A DNA stretch of 64,000 bases from Anticarsia gemmatalis. Taxonomy: Eukaryota; Arthropoda; Insecta; Lepidoptera; Erebidae. The stretch lies in contig NC_134765.1 in assembly GCF_050436995.1 (NCBI RefSeq), positions 8,025,501 through 8,089,500 on the forward strand, in the 5' to 3' direction. The translations under genes were made by a program, and so were the position numbers. The notes under the pieces were generated by a model. That model saw only the letters and a list, made by a program, of their open reading frames with translations. It was not told the origin of the DNA and made no database searches. Positions 12,381 to 23,917 of the stretch are shown here, piece by piece (position 1 is the stretch's first letter; every line of letters begins with the position of its first letter).

Positions 12381-13230
12381 AGGCCTTATACACGAGCAAT
12401 GACATAACTCTTTTGCGTAAGATTTGAATCAGTACAGGTCAGCTGGCACGTAGGGTTACGTAAGCCGGAAAAGGGTTGCATGATAAAAAGTTAATGGAAA
12501 AAATATTGTTTAGATAGCTCGGTCACCTGGACGTATAATGAATAAGATTGATGAGATATTAAATGCTGTGATTGTTAAAAATAGATTTTTTTTTTAATAA
12601 TATTTCGAGTCTTTTGACTTAAAAAACAGTGATAATCTGTGATGTGTGAGAGAAATATGGATTAAAAGTTAAGAGTTCTTTAAATTATATTTAAAAATGC
12701 GCTGAATATTATCAACCTGCCCTTTTTGGTTTAGTTAAAATGTCATGTTTAAATTTTTATACAACAAATTACTAACATAATATAACGCAACGGATCTTAG
12801 CCACGTGATTGAAAATTCGTTGAATAAACAAATAAACTATCGTAATCTTGATTATGAAATCGCGTTTAACACTGTATTATAACATACCTACATATGTGTA
12901 CAATTGGCAAGATTTTAATTACTCACAACAAACTACATCGAACTCCAAAACAACAAAACCATATCACTTCCGTAGAATAATATAATGCAAGTTAAACATA
13001 ATAATTGCATCAGTCTACAACCAAAATCTAGGAAAACGATCTATTTTACACATACCGCTGCAATAAGCTGATGTGACTTCCAAGGACTTTGTCATTATCA
13101 CCCTCGTCAACGGTCGACCGGCTAATTACCACTGACCACATGACATTATCAAGTCAGTAAATTTTAATATGTGACGCTTTAGCTGATGCATTTAGAATGG
13201 TACACGTTTTGATTTCAATTTCTGGACATA

Positions 13231-13403
13231 TTAATATATGTATAATAATAAATCCCTATTTCCCTTGGTCACGCGTGAACGGCCAGACCGATTTCATATA
13301 TTCTTTTTTTTTATAAGTACGGGAATTGTTACAACGGGGAAATAATGAATTATTTATTAAAAATTGGCTCTTAGGCGAAACGAAGTTTGCGAGGTCAGCT
13401 AGT
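13231..13403 (-). mobile_element. RTE-like 3' end, reverse, degenerate
   Basis: On the minus strand ACTAGCTGACCTCGCAAAC opens the copy and CGGTCTGGCCGTTCACGCG lies inside. Same start as the copies at 3913 and 38167. Confidence 0.7.
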
Positions 13404-15231
13404 AACAAATAACCATAAATATGTGCGTGAGTTTTCGAAAAAGGAGTGCAAGATTATAAAGTAATAGATTAGTAAATAGATCGTGTAGAAATATTTTTCA
13501 AGTCTCCAATGCTGTAATTTTTTAATCCGGTCTTAGTCTGTCTATACCGTTTTACTTAATAACGGATTGTTTTCTTTCTGAGAAAAAAAAAACAACTGTG
13601 ATGGGAAAAAAATGTATCTGCCCTCTAAATGCAGATCTATAAGGGTCGAAGTCATCAATCGCGTCAATTTGAGCATCCCAGAAAGAAATTGCCTCAGATA
13701 CATTGCAGATGGAAGAAGGAGACTGCAATTTAAAAGTCTTCAACATGTTTGAATAACGAAAATCTATAATAAAAATATGCCTAAATGAGTCCAGGAAGTC
13801 CAAATAATAAGGCCACAAACATGAATGAAAAAAATAAATAAAACATATCCTTTTTTATTAAACAAAACGAATTTATCACTTTTAATTTTGGTTTCTTTAT
13901 CACCAGATTTTAATAAAACCCTACTTATAGCTAAGTTCTAAGCATTTTATTAGAGAGGTTTTTTAAGATTGCATTTTAGTATCGCTACTCAGGTTGTGAG
14001 TTACGTAGAATATTTAAGTCTTGCTAACACTTTAGCCCGCAAATATATGACGGCAATTTAGACCAAACGGGGAGGTAGAATTACTGAACCTTGAGGGTGT
14101 AGTTGCTTGTGTGGAGTCAGTGATAGCGGTTTTGTTAAAAAAAGGTATTATTTTCTTTAAAAGATGTTGATAATTTAGATCACGTGAGAGTGTTCCTAGT
14201 CCTATGTCATCGTGTATATCAAGGAGACTAAAAAATCTGATCATTATCAAGCTAGCATTCGAGTAGTTCTAAGAATCTTTGCGAAATAGAAAGGTAAGGC
14301 GAATTTGAAAGAAACTATTTTTTTGGCATAACTTGAAAAAAATAATACGATGAGCAAATATCGTTTATGCGGGAAAGAGTTACAGGTGGAAATATCGACT
14401 TTCACATAATCGTGAAATCGTCGAATTAAAAAAAAATCGTGTATATTGTCAAAAGAGATGTCAGAAAATACTGGTTAAAACTTTGATTCTGTATTAAAAA
14501 CATTACATTTACTATTATCTGTTAACTTTTGTATTAAATTTGGCCAATATACTATCCTAAAAACCCTCTTACAAATTCAATTTAACTAAAATATCTAGGC
14601 ACAAACGGTACCTTTACTTATATAATTCGAATCCATTTGTTTATTATTCTACTTTAGTATTTCTAGTACGTTTTACACAAACAATAGTTACATAAAGAAT
14701 GGATTAGTCATGTACAAAGAGGGTTTAACTAAATATTGTGAAGCAAACCTTTGAACAGTAGAATAAAATAATACCTGCCAGTACAAAGTGAACTGAATAA
14801 GAGAGGAAAATACAACGTCTATTTTTATTTAATACATACTTATATTGTAAATGCGAAAGTCTGTAAGTTTGTAATACTTTTGTAGCTAAACTGATTGGCT
14901 TTGTAATAGATTTTTGTGAATTGTCGTAGATTTGCTCGCGTACCATGACCATGACCACTTTGTAGGTCGTGGTGGTATAAAACTCATATATTATTTCGTG
15001 GAACTTAAAGGCTCCACCTTAAGTTTCACGTAATTATATCGCTATGCTACATTTCATCAATTACAAAATTACAGAATAAATTTGGTCGCCTTTGCTCAGC
15101 AGAGGGACACTCAAATGGGAAGAAATGAGATATCAATGGTTCATCACTTGTGTCATGAATTCTGGCAAAATTTCACATTATTAATACATACAAAATATCA
15201 CACTTGCTATAGCCCAAGGTATAAGAGGTGT

Positions 15232-15358
15232 ATATGATACACCCATATTCATTGTTCGGGTTCGAACCTGCAACCACTTGCGTGTGAGGTACCCACTTAT
15301 ACCTGCTTCATATATTTTCAAAATTACACGCTCTCACTGCCACCGCACCACGTGGAAC
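15232..15358 (-). mobile_element. SINE E (tRNA-derived), diverged
   Basis: Minus strand: AAGTGGTTCCACGTGGTG, GGTACCTCACACGCAAGTGG and GTTGCAGGTTCGAACC (box B). It shares the GTACCTC.CACGCAA block with 32776-32842, so both belong to one family. A 30-bp insertion separates the boxes. Confidence 0.6.
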
Positions 15359-15893
15359 CACTTAACTCATGGCTATCATACGGTAAATATCATACGCTCT
15401 GTTATCTCCACAGACTATAAACGTTTACAGACATAATTACGTCCCCAGCGAGGACCAAGCTTACTTAGTGACCCTCATTTTGTAAGTTAAACACATTTTT
15501 TACCTCTCAACGTAGCAACAGTTGATGAAAGGTAAAGCAATGAGATTTTAAAGATAGGTTTGTATAGGCCTTTAATGGGAAAGGGGAAATTTCTATTCTT
15601 ATTTCGGAGTATTGACTTTATTCCGATTGTAGTATATTTGGTGCAAATGTGTGTGTGCAAGTGTGGTCTCGTCTTCGATTCCCGATTTGGGCAAAATTAT
15701 TTTCATCCTATTGCTGTTGTAATGAACTCAATAGTAGGTCAGAGTTAAGTAACGTGCCCTGTGTTTTGCTTTTATTATTTAGGAGCAAAATGTTAATTAG
15801 CGGAAAGTGGGTGTACTCACACAACTGTTTACTCAAACTTTTTGTAACACTACTTTGGTATAATCATTGTACAATAACTCTACCTGTAGCGCG

Positions 15894-16045
15894 ATTCTCT
15901 ACAGTCGGTACTATTAAGTACCTAGAGATTTACATTTAAAATTATGTAAAACACTGTTCCTACGGGCTCATTGGAAATTTTGTACGAACATCTGAATGTT
16001 CATACAAAATTTCTTGATAGTTAGCCGGTTGTCGTTAGTAAATAG
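15894..16045 (-). mobile_element. MITE T copy, diverged
   Basis: Starts CTGTAGCGCGATTCTCTAC and ends with TAGCCGGTTGTCGTTAG. Its middle has an extra hairpin around AAATTTTGTACGAACAT (15976-16013). MITE T is a 165-180 bp family with imperfect terminal inverted repeats of the form TAGC(T/G)CGATTCT(C/G)TAC. Confidence 0.75.
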
Positions 16046-17621
16046 TGGTAAAAAATCACCCTACTGATGTGGGAGGCTTACATTAGGTACTAAGAAAGTC
16101 AGGTTTCATATAAAATGTGCCATTAAAATTAAATGAAAAATAAATAACAATTGTAACAATTCTCAAAACAATAAAATTTTCAAACACGATTTCCGTTGCC
16201 CGATTAATAAGAACAAGAAATCAAATGAAAAGAAAATATCAAAAGCAACAATTTTAACACAAAGCTATGTTTCACAATACTAATAACTGAAATTCGAGGC
16301 ACCTGGCCTGTTCTATAAGGATTGTTACTCTCAATTCTTTGGAACTCTCGATGGTTTTTCGATATTTTATTTATACTTTGCTTAGAACGACTCTGTGAAG
16401 TCTCGTTTAGGAAAAATGTATCCTGAAATACGATAAACTGGGGTTGTTTGTGCGTTTCGGGGTCAAATACTATGGAATGCTGTACCTGCTGTTTTGTGAA
16501 GTTTCTTTCGTACAGGTTCTCTAGGTTTTATAGATAGTTTTGAGACGTTAAGGCCGCTGCGGACGTGCTTTCAAATGAAAAGCCTTGCTTTGAATTGGAA
16601 AACAAATTAAGTCATTGTGCCATTGCCATACTCTAATCACAAAATTAATTTAAGAAAGGCGAAATATACATAAGTTTCTAACCCAAATTGGGGATCAAAT
16701 GGCCATGAGGAGTTATCTAAATGTAATAATTTATTTGTTACGTACAAATAATATTTTTAGCTAACAGAAACTGCGTTGTGAACCTTATGAACCGTGTACT
16801 CATTTGTAATTCTTGAAGCCAAAGAGATTTTATTACAAGTTCATACATACTATAATGCGAAAAGACTTTTCTCCGACCTAATACATTTAGTTTTCGGTGA
16901 TTGCCTTTGTTTAGTTACAGTGGCCATGTGACACTGTCTAAAAACTTCTATTTTGAAAACACTTTTTTTTGCGAAAATATAATATAATATGTGAAAATAT
17001 CGTGATTTTATGTATGTATGTATATAACACGCAAACTCAATTAAAAAAATCCTGCTCGTTCAAAATTTTACATCGTTACATCAAACGTTTAACCGACACA
17101 AGAGGCTTGTTATTTTAACATAACACTTCAGTCGTGTCTCTATTATTCAAAATAGCTGTCGTTACTGCACCGCGTGTGATTGAGCGATATTGATCGCAAC
17201 TGAAATTGCTACTGCAAAACTGATTTAGGTACAGTGTGGAGAGTGATTTAAGCTATAAAGGATAACTAAATTTTATATTGGAATTCGTTATCCACGGTTT
17301 TTAATGGTCACGTGTCGTTAGTCCTGTTTCCACGCGGGAGGAATAATTGTATTAAATAGTTTCGAGTCTATAAAAGAACCAAGACTGTTTTTTTTTTGTA
17401 CTGGAGAAAGAAATTCAAAACTTCGTTCAAACGTACGAAAAACAAATCGTTAAAATGAAAATCCCTTTCTTTATATGTATAGTCGGTTTAAAATACTTAA
17501 TAGCTTTCAATAAATTATGTCAGAATGAAATGGTGTTTCTTCGATAGTTATGTTTAGTTCCACTGTTGGCTTAGTCCTTAACCATTTCTTACTAAAAGAA
17601 GAAACCTGTATAGCTGCGGGA

Positions 17622-17700
17622 CGAAGGTCCTTAATAAAAGAGGGGTTAGGTCTTGGGTGTAAAACACTCGCAGACTACATGTTGGGGCCTACCCATCATT
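17622..17700 (-). repeat. LINE-tail repeat fragment
   Basis: AGAGGGGTTAGGTCTTGGGT is recognisable. It lies about 50 bp downstream of the Ig2 exon donor. Confidence 0.5.
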
Positions 17701-17746
17701 AACAATATCAACAAACTCACTGAGGTTAGCATAATTTAATTCTTAC

Positions 17747-17949
17747 CTGTAAATGACTTGTCAAAGTCATATGATCGGTTTCAATGAGCACGCCACCTCT
17801 TATCTCGTCCAACGACACGGTACTATTCCCCCTGTACCAGTGCATCTCCGGCACGACTTCACCGGGATGCAAGTGCATTACAGCACATTTTAGAGAGAGC
17901 GTCTCGCCCGTCTCGAGAAACGCTTCCTTACTCATTTTTATTGAAGGCG
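17747..17949 (-). CDS. dpr-like Ig gene, start of Ig domain 2
   Basis: The exon encodes residues 193-259 (Pro192 is split across the intron). It includes PSIKMSKEAFLETGETLSLK, the first Ig2 cysteine in LKCAV (about Cys213), the core tryptophan in EMHWYRG (about Trp229), a potential N-glycosylation site NST (about 233-235) and IRGGVLIETD...TSHLQ. The RGG-(I/V)-.-.-T-(E/D) run is the standard Dpr Ig2 signature. The acceptor is TTGTCCACAG/CGCC and the donor TTACAG/GTAAGA. The length is 203 nt, beginning with two bases of a codon and ending in phase 0. There is a long Met/His-rich insertion between the cysteine and tryptophan (VMHLHPGEVVPEMH). An intron of 7.3 kb follows. Confidence 0.95.
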
Positions 17950-18496
17950 CTGTGGACAATAAAGGTTATTAAAGTTTAAAGCCATTTAATTAATTTAATC
18001 ATAAAAATACTAATTAAAAAAAAATTAGATAGATCGAGTTTTTTACTTTAGGTAAAATAGGTCTTTTCTGACGTGTCTCCTGTTAGCATCAGTCTTAATA
18101 AGTTAAAATCTGTACTAAATTTGACATACACCATTGACTTTCTATTTTCCTTAATATAAATAGATTTTTTTGTTAGAAATCCTCAAAGTCGTGTATGTGC
18201 TAGAAAGCTTGAGTATCTAGGAAAATAAAACAAGAGAATATCGATTGTGGCTTTTCGAATGCGATTAAGATATTTCAGTATAAAAAGTGAAGAAGTCGCG
18301 TTAACAACATTTTTATTTATTTATCTATTCATCCTTACAACTATTAGCTTAGCACTTAGCAGGCACATTATAATAATTAGGCATTCATGTAAGGTAAAAA
18401 TAGATATCTTAACACTTACGCTAGAAACAACCCGTTTGATGAAGACAAAACGCTCACCAAAGGGTTTGTTTGCAGCGAAAGTGTACAAGTACTTAC

Positions 18497-18630
18497 GATG
18501 CACAGTCAGGATATATCTCCTCAGCATCGGAGGATGTGTTGACACGTGGCAACAGTACACTCCCGAGTCCTGGACCTTCGCGTCAGCTAACGCAAGCTTC
18601 CAATTTTCACCTGCCAAGTCCACTCGGTAC
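18497..18630 (-). CDS. dpr-like Ig gene, end of Ig domain 1
   Basis: Residues 147-191, reading YRVDLAGENWKLALADAKVQ, DSGVYCCHVSTHPP and RRYILTVH. The DxGxYxC motif closes the Ig1 disulphide with Cys174, and the tail STHPP...LTV is typical of Dpr Ig1. The acceptor is ATCGTTTAG/GTACCG and the donor TGCATC/GTAAGT. The length is 134 nt: it completes the split Arg codon, adds 44 codons and ends with one base. An extra cysteine immediately before the conserved one (Cys173-Cys174) is unusual, since this position is normally Glu or another polar residue. The pattern of NW.L.L, DSG.Y.C and STHPP makes the Dpr family assignment firm. I think the closest Drosophila relatives could be of the dpr18/dpr20 type, but that is from memory and unverified. 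Confidence 0.95.
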
Positions 18631-19253
18631 CTAAACGATAAACACAACTAATTAATATTGGTTTAATTAAAAATCTTAGTGTCAACCTAATAAGTTTGCG
18701 TTAGAAATATAACATTTATTATTCTAGACTAATAAATTGTATATATTCTTTCTTTTGACTTAATAAGGTTTAATATTTGCGTTGTCATTACCCAGTTTTT
18801 ACTCTATATAAATATTATTCGTGAATTATATTGCGATGTATAGAAAATATGCTAAGAAACTGGTAGACATAACGAAAAGATGGCCGTTGTTGTTTCGTTT
18901 TAAAGCACAATATTTTTAACGCACAATTTCTTAAAATTCTTTTGAACTGTAACCTTTTGCGCATAAAGCTATGTGTATAATCTGATTAAACAAAAGAAAA
19001 AATACCAATTTTCTTCTAAAATAGTGTAGATAGGAATCCAAACGCATCCAATATTTTAGCAGAAACACATCCCATTTCGAGTCTGGCGTGCGTAAATAAG
19101 AAGTTATATTTATGGAGCTAGCGGCGAATAGAGACCCAATGTTGTTCGCTTTTCAGAACTTCTGAATGAATATTTTTTACAGGTAATAAGATGAATTTGT
19201 AATATGTTATAAGAAATTCGTGCACCACTGGACACAGTATAAAAAATAATTTC

Positions 19254-19395
19254 CTTTTTTTAAAAGACAACTGCCACACTAAGAATGGCTCTCGTGTCGC
19301 GGGGACTTTTACAAACATACAAACAAAGGACACAAATTACAATCAGACCTGAAACAATTATTTGTGGATCACACTAATAATTGTCCTGTGTGTTG
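19254..19395 (-). mobile_element. SINE C, truncated
   Basis: Only the body and tail remain: AAAGACAACTGCCAC, CGTGTCGCGGGGACTTTTAC and GGACACAAATTACAATCAG, ending in CAAATAATTG on the other strand. The tRNA-like head is missing. Confidence 0.8.
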
Positions 19396-19427
19396 TCAAT
19401 ACTCGATAGTAGTAGAGAATCGAGGTA

Positions 19428-19590
19428 CAGTAGCTCAATTCTCTATTACTATCGACTGCCGACAACCGGCTTGTCATCGAGAAATTTTGTATGAAAATCT
19501 GATCAGCGCCTCTAACGGGCATCGTAGGAAGCATTGTGGCAGTAAATTTTTAATGTCAAACAGTACAGATTATACAGAATTGCGCTACTG
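19428..19590 (+). mobile_element. MITE T copy
   Basis: CAGTAGCTCAATTCTCTA at the left and AGAATTGCGCTACTG at the right. The interior has CCGACAACCGGCTTGTCATC, GATCAGCGCCTCTAACGGGC and GGCAGTAAAT. A 27-bp stub of another arm (19401-19427) abuts it on the left. Confidence 0.88.
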
Positions 19591-20242
19591 TACCTACTGT
19601 TCAAAATGACGCTAAAAATCTTCTTCTTCTACAGAATAAGAATTAATTTACCTAATTACTTTCAAGTGATGCGCTACATCACGTGTTAAATTAGCTTCCG
19701 AATCTCATAACAAAACGTACTTTTAATAATAAATGGATATCAGAGAGCGGAATTAACCGTCTCAGAATGTGACGTGCATGACAAGGGTTAATTTGTCGGA
19801 GAGAAAATCACAGATTACGTCTAGGTTTTTCATCATTTCTACCGCAAAATATAAGAGGAATTGTTTTGCAAAACAATTAGGAAGGTTCTTGTTTAACTAG
19901 TCGTGTGCATGGAAAACGGAGTCATTTTATTAACAGAAGATTTTTATGGACAGAAAAAAAAGGTTCTGCTATGATCAAATTGCAATATTTAACACTTTGA
20001 ACTTTGAAGTTACGATGTGATACTAAAACTCTTTAGCTTTCTGGAACGCATCATAAATAATCTTGTATACTTGAGAGATCTTCAATAAATGATCAAAAAA
20101 ATGTATTAACAAAAAGAGTCATTACAAACTTGCGAAGTAAGTCATGTAATTTTATCACTGACACAAAGGCACGTTCATTTCATTCTTTTGATTATGACGT
20201 AGTTCGTAACAGCCTGAATATAGTTATGATAGTTTTAGTTAC

Positions 20243-20322
20243 CTGGCATCTGCTGTGTGAGTATCTAAATCTACAGTCAACAGTTCTAGGCTTTCCACTT
20301 CTGAAACTCTTATCCACGAAAC
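20243..20322 (-). CDS. dpr-like Ig gene, middle of Ig domain 1
   Basis: The 80-nt exon gives residues 121-146: VSWIRVSEVESLELLTVDLD then THTADA, plus two bases of an Arg codon. It carries the core tryptophan (about Trp123) of the C strand and the ELLTVDLDTHTADARY stretch. That stretch corresponds to the Dpr hallmark LLTVG..TYT.D.RF, which is part of the surface that binds DIP partners in Drosophila. The acceptor is TTGTTCCAG/GTTTCG and the donor GATGCCAG/GTAACT. The acidic Asp in the place where many Dprs have Gly is a difference from the common pattern. The introns on both sides are short (452 and 1612 nt), and this part of the gene is compact. Confidence 0.93.
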
Positions 20323-20538
20323 CTGGAACAAACATTGTAGTATTAGTTTTACGAATTTGCAAACTGCATCTGTATTAATGAAAACGTGGAATAAAGTATT
20401 ATAGTGACTATATATAACTTAAGAAAATCAGCTCTGGAGTTAACCACGCATATGCACGCACGGGTTAAAATAATGCTTTAAATGTCAACTCAAAATGTCA
20501 ACTTTTAAACTGGCCGTTATGTTGGATGATTGAAATGT

Positions 20539-20660
20539 TTAACTCCCGGTTTCTGAGGTACATTTAGTGGTAGTTATCTATTCAATAGCGATTTGTCTCA
20601 TAAAAAAACGCTACTGAATAGATAAACTACCGCTAAATGTACTCAGAAACCGGGCGTTAG
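20539..20660. mobile_element. 122-bp hairpin MITE
   Basis: Arms TTAACTCCCGGTTTCTGAG and CTCAGAAACCGGGCGTTAG continue inward (GTAGTTATCTATTCAATAGC against GCTACTGAATAGATAAACTA), so nearly the whole element folds back on itself. TTAA at one edge and TTAG at the other suggest a TA or TTAA target. It lies in the 452-bp intron within Ig1 of the Dpr-like gene. Confidence 0.8.
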
Positions 20661-20774
20661 TGACTCAAGCAGTATAAGTATGAGTCTAGAAATATAGTAA
20701 AATGGTATAGCAATAGAACCGTTTTTAAACACTATTTTTATGATATTAGAGGAGTACGCTTTGAGGGTATTTAC

Positions 20775-20886
20775 CGTCTTATCTCTCAACGCAGTCACTT
20801 TGCAGTCAAATATGACCGTGGATCCCGTGTCCGCGTCAATGATTGTGTCTTCTGATGCCGTTTCTTCAAACGACGGTGGTCTAAAC
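20775..20886 (-). CDS. dpr-like Ig gene, start of Ig domain 1
   Basis: The exon encodes residues 84-120. It opens with FRPPSFEETASEDTI and contains the first Ig-fold cysteine in STVIFDCKV (about Cys111), ending ALRDKT. The acceptor is TATACCAG/GTTTAG and the donor AAGACG/GTAAAT. The length is 112 nt: one base completing the previous Lys codon plus 37 codons, ending in phase 0. In Dpr proteins the A and B strands of Ig1 have this form (V..G..A.L.C.V..L..KT). The next exon starts directly with VSWIR, so the junction falls at the usual Dpr position. Membership in the Ig superfamily is clear; assignment to Dpr rests on the next two exons. Confidence 0.92.
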
Positions 20887-20960
20887 CTGGTATAACAGAT
20901 ACAAAATATTAGTGAAAAAAGAAAGAATCTGTACTTACTTAATTACAAAAGGTATATTTT

Positions 20961-21191
20961 TTTTAAAGACAACTCCTGCACTAGGTGTTGCCCGTGTCGC
21001 GAGAACTGATAAACATACTTAAATACTTGTAAATACATACTTATATACATATGTAGCTACATTAACATCCAGGCTCAGAACAAATACTCGTGCTCATCAC
21101 ACAAAGAATTGTCCCGGGTGGGATTCGAACGCACCACACGCCGCGCTACGGTTATTGCGGCCAGATGACCACTTTAACCACTGCGCCAAAC
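20961..21191 (-). mobile_element. SINE D with a SINE C-type tail (mosaic)
   Basis: On the minus strand GTTTGGCGCAGTGGTTAAAG (box A) and GTGCGTTCGAATCCCACC (box B) define family D, followed by GATGAGCACGAGTATTTG. After the shared ATAAACATAC block the 3' end switches to the family C tail (AAAGACAACTCCTGCAC, read on the plus strand), unlike the copy at 23663. Confidence 0.82.
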
Positions 21192-21856
21192 TAAATATGA
21201 TATAACCTGAACCACTCAGCTCTAGAGGCAGTTAGGTTTTGCTGCGCCTTTGGTGTAAAATCAAAAATCGTTTTTTTACACCAATAGCCCGCTTATCATC
21301 GATTGCACAGTTATCTTCAGATTGTCTACATTTCTGGAAAAGTTATATTGTTTTACGGAAAATTATTCAAGCGATGGTATAGACTCGTGTAGAATTATAT
21401 TTATGCTTCTCTATTTCTAATGCCTAAAATAATTGTTATTATAAAGACGTAATTTGGCCTCTAGATTCCCTTTTGCCTCTCGCAAATAACGAAGTCAGAT
21501 ATTTTTCTTTTCTGCTCTTGAAATAACGTTCTAAGTAGACTCTGAATCTAGACATTTGCATAGGACCGTTCAAATATTTTTCTAGTCTACTTTTGGGTTT
21601 AGAAATAATTCAGTTTTTGGAATTGCTATTTTAGCATTATTTTTATTTTATGTTTGCTTGATTTGTTAGAATTATATTATGTTTTATTTATTGTTGGATG
21701 GGCAGCGCTTGCAAAACATAATTTATTAAACTTTTTCGTATTTTGCCTTACACGTTGCCAGTATAACATACTAACAAAAATATTTTTGGGATCATGCCTG
21801 TTAAAACGAAGGTATGAGCACAAATGTATTTTATACACCTAAATTGCGTAATTAAC

Positions 21857-21990
21857 AATGTTAGTCCCATGTAAAAGCTGCGAGCCTATTGCCATACATC
21901 GAGCATGTTACTTAACTCCGAGCTACGATTACCCTTTGTTTAATCCGGGAAATGAACCCAAGACTTCTCGATCAGTGGTAATATACCTAC
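21857..21990 (+). repeat. Repeat family F copy
   Basis: CAATGTTAGTCCCATGTAAA, GCGAGCCTATTGCCATACAT and GAACCCAAGACTTCTCGATC. Shares its start and middle with 23103 and the 'ACCAAACTCCGGGCT' block with 24792. Confidence 0.6.
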
Positions 21991-23102
21991 AAAATAATAA
22001 ACTATCGTACATAATAAATTGTTCAACGGAAATTGGATAACGAATTATTCTTTTTTGTTATTATTCAGCTTAGTAGCAAGAAAATACTCGTACATTAAAA
22101 TGAACATTACATCTTCAGCATTATATCCGTCCTTATTCCCTTAATCCTATTAATAAAAATCTGTCTCAGATTATTCCGAAATCAGCATGAAAATGCCATC
22201 TATATGTACATTCGTAATAATATTCCTCGCATTTTCTTGTAGGTTTCCTAGCATAAGTGGATTAGTTCTATACCTAGGTATCCTAGCGTTGATGATATGT
22301 TAATCCTTTTTGGTTGGGTTAAAAAGTTGTGATTATCTATAGAAAAAATGACTGTTCGGTCACGGACTCCGAGAGAACGTTTAGCATAAAATCAGTGCTT
22401 TATTATGGAACTCCGAAACAACAAAACAATAAAAAGGCTAGGTCTTAAAAGTTACAGCAAAGTTAAACTAGACTATCACTATGGCAAAATATCGAGAAGA
22501 ATGGAGGTCATGAGAAGAGACCAACTTACACTTAGCAACACAGCAGGTAAGCAATTTCAGTACCAGTAACTAATTCCTGGAGGAAGAGACTGCTTCTATG
22601 AATAAATAAACTTAGGGGTATTTTATAACAGCCTTCTAGTCATACATGCTATCTAGAGTAAAATCGATCGTTAGAACACAAAAGGTCCCATTTCAACTCT
22701 GATCAATATTTGCATGCATAAAACAAGGATTTGTATCGGATTTTGGCTTTATCTCTTGAATGTGTTGAGACATTACATATGTACGTGTATTGGGAATACG
22801 TATTTGATTATATATTGTGTATTTTGTTTGGTTACTGGAATTCTCTATGTTAGTGTAATATATGTGCATAATGTATGCCCCTAAGGCTGTGTAGAATATC
22901 ACGTAGACTAGAATATGTTGTATATTGTCTTAAAAATGCTGTATGTAGGTTTATTATAAGATGTTACAACCAACGTAGGTACATTGCTCATGCTCGCGCA
23001 TGGACTAACTATTTCTGATCATGAAATAATACATACATATATGTCTGTTATACCCGAAGATGAAGGCAGAGATTTAATTAATACACTCACAATAGAAATA
23101 CA

Positions 23103-23260
23103 ATGTTAGTCCTATGTAACAGCGGATATCGATCACCATCGGGCACGGTACTAAACACTGGGTTGCTTTTGAGAAATATTCAATATATATAAAAAAGACC
23201 AAACACTTTTCCCAACCCAGGAACCAAACTTAAGACCTTAGTTATTAGCAGTCATGCACA
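23103..23260 (+). repeat. Repeat family F copy
   Basis: CAATGTTAGTCCTATGTAAC, ATCGGGCACGGTACTAAACA and GAACCAAACTTAAGACC. More diverged, with a short insertion in the middle. Confidence 0.55.
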
Positions 23261-23662
23261 GTATCATCCGAACCAAAAAGGCAATCCTTATTCGTAAATC
23301 ATCGCAATGTCTCAGTTGCTATTTACGCTATTCAAGAATAGCTGCAACGAAAACAAAATTCTACTATTGTTATAACTTACACAATTTATTTATAAACATT
23401 TTTATCTATACGAAAGGTGGCATAACCAAACGATCCTATTTCATATTTTGTATACTTCCTTAAGTTGAGTAGATTTATGTGAAGCGGAAAAACAAGATCA
23501 TAGATAACATCAAAGCGACAAATAAGGACATTTTGTACTTGCAATCAATATTGTATTCACATAAAATTGTGTATACGAAATACAATACAGACGTATCGAG
23601 TTAAGCTGTATTATGGCAGTAAGCGATGGAGTACAACAGCGGCACGACATTTCAAGAAATAA

Positions 23663-23917
23663 ATAAAAATTTTGGGACATCTTACACACGTCCATCTGAT
23701 TCCAAACTAAGCAGAGCTTGTTCTATGGTAACCAGATAACTGATAAACATACTTTACTTCTAAATACATACTTATATAGATAAATTAACAACCAGGCTCA
23801 GAGCAAAATATACTCGTGCTCATCAGACAAATATTTGTTCCGGGTGGGATTCGAACCCGTTACATACGCCGCTACGGTTATTGCGGTGAGGTAACCGCGT
23901 TAACCACTGCGTCAAAC
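23663..23917 (-). mobile_element. SINE D (tRNA-derived)
   Basis: Minus strand: GTTTGACGCAGTGGTTAACG (box A), ACGGGTTCGAATCCCACC (box B), GAGCACGAGTATATTTTGC and then the family tail with GTTATCTGGTTACCATAG. It resembles the other copies well. Confidence 0.87.

Larger units (their letters stand above)
10405..17746 (-). other. 7.3-kb intron within Ig domain 2
   Basis: This intron lies between the two exons of Ig2. It holds a SINE A fragment (10895-10980), degenerate tandem repeats (11960-12380), an RTE-like 3' end (13231-13403), a SINE E copy, a MITE T copy and one LINE-tail fragment. The remaining sequence is AT-rich with no supported gene. The longest open frames here are under 100 codons and lack any recognised motif. 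Confidence 0.7.
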
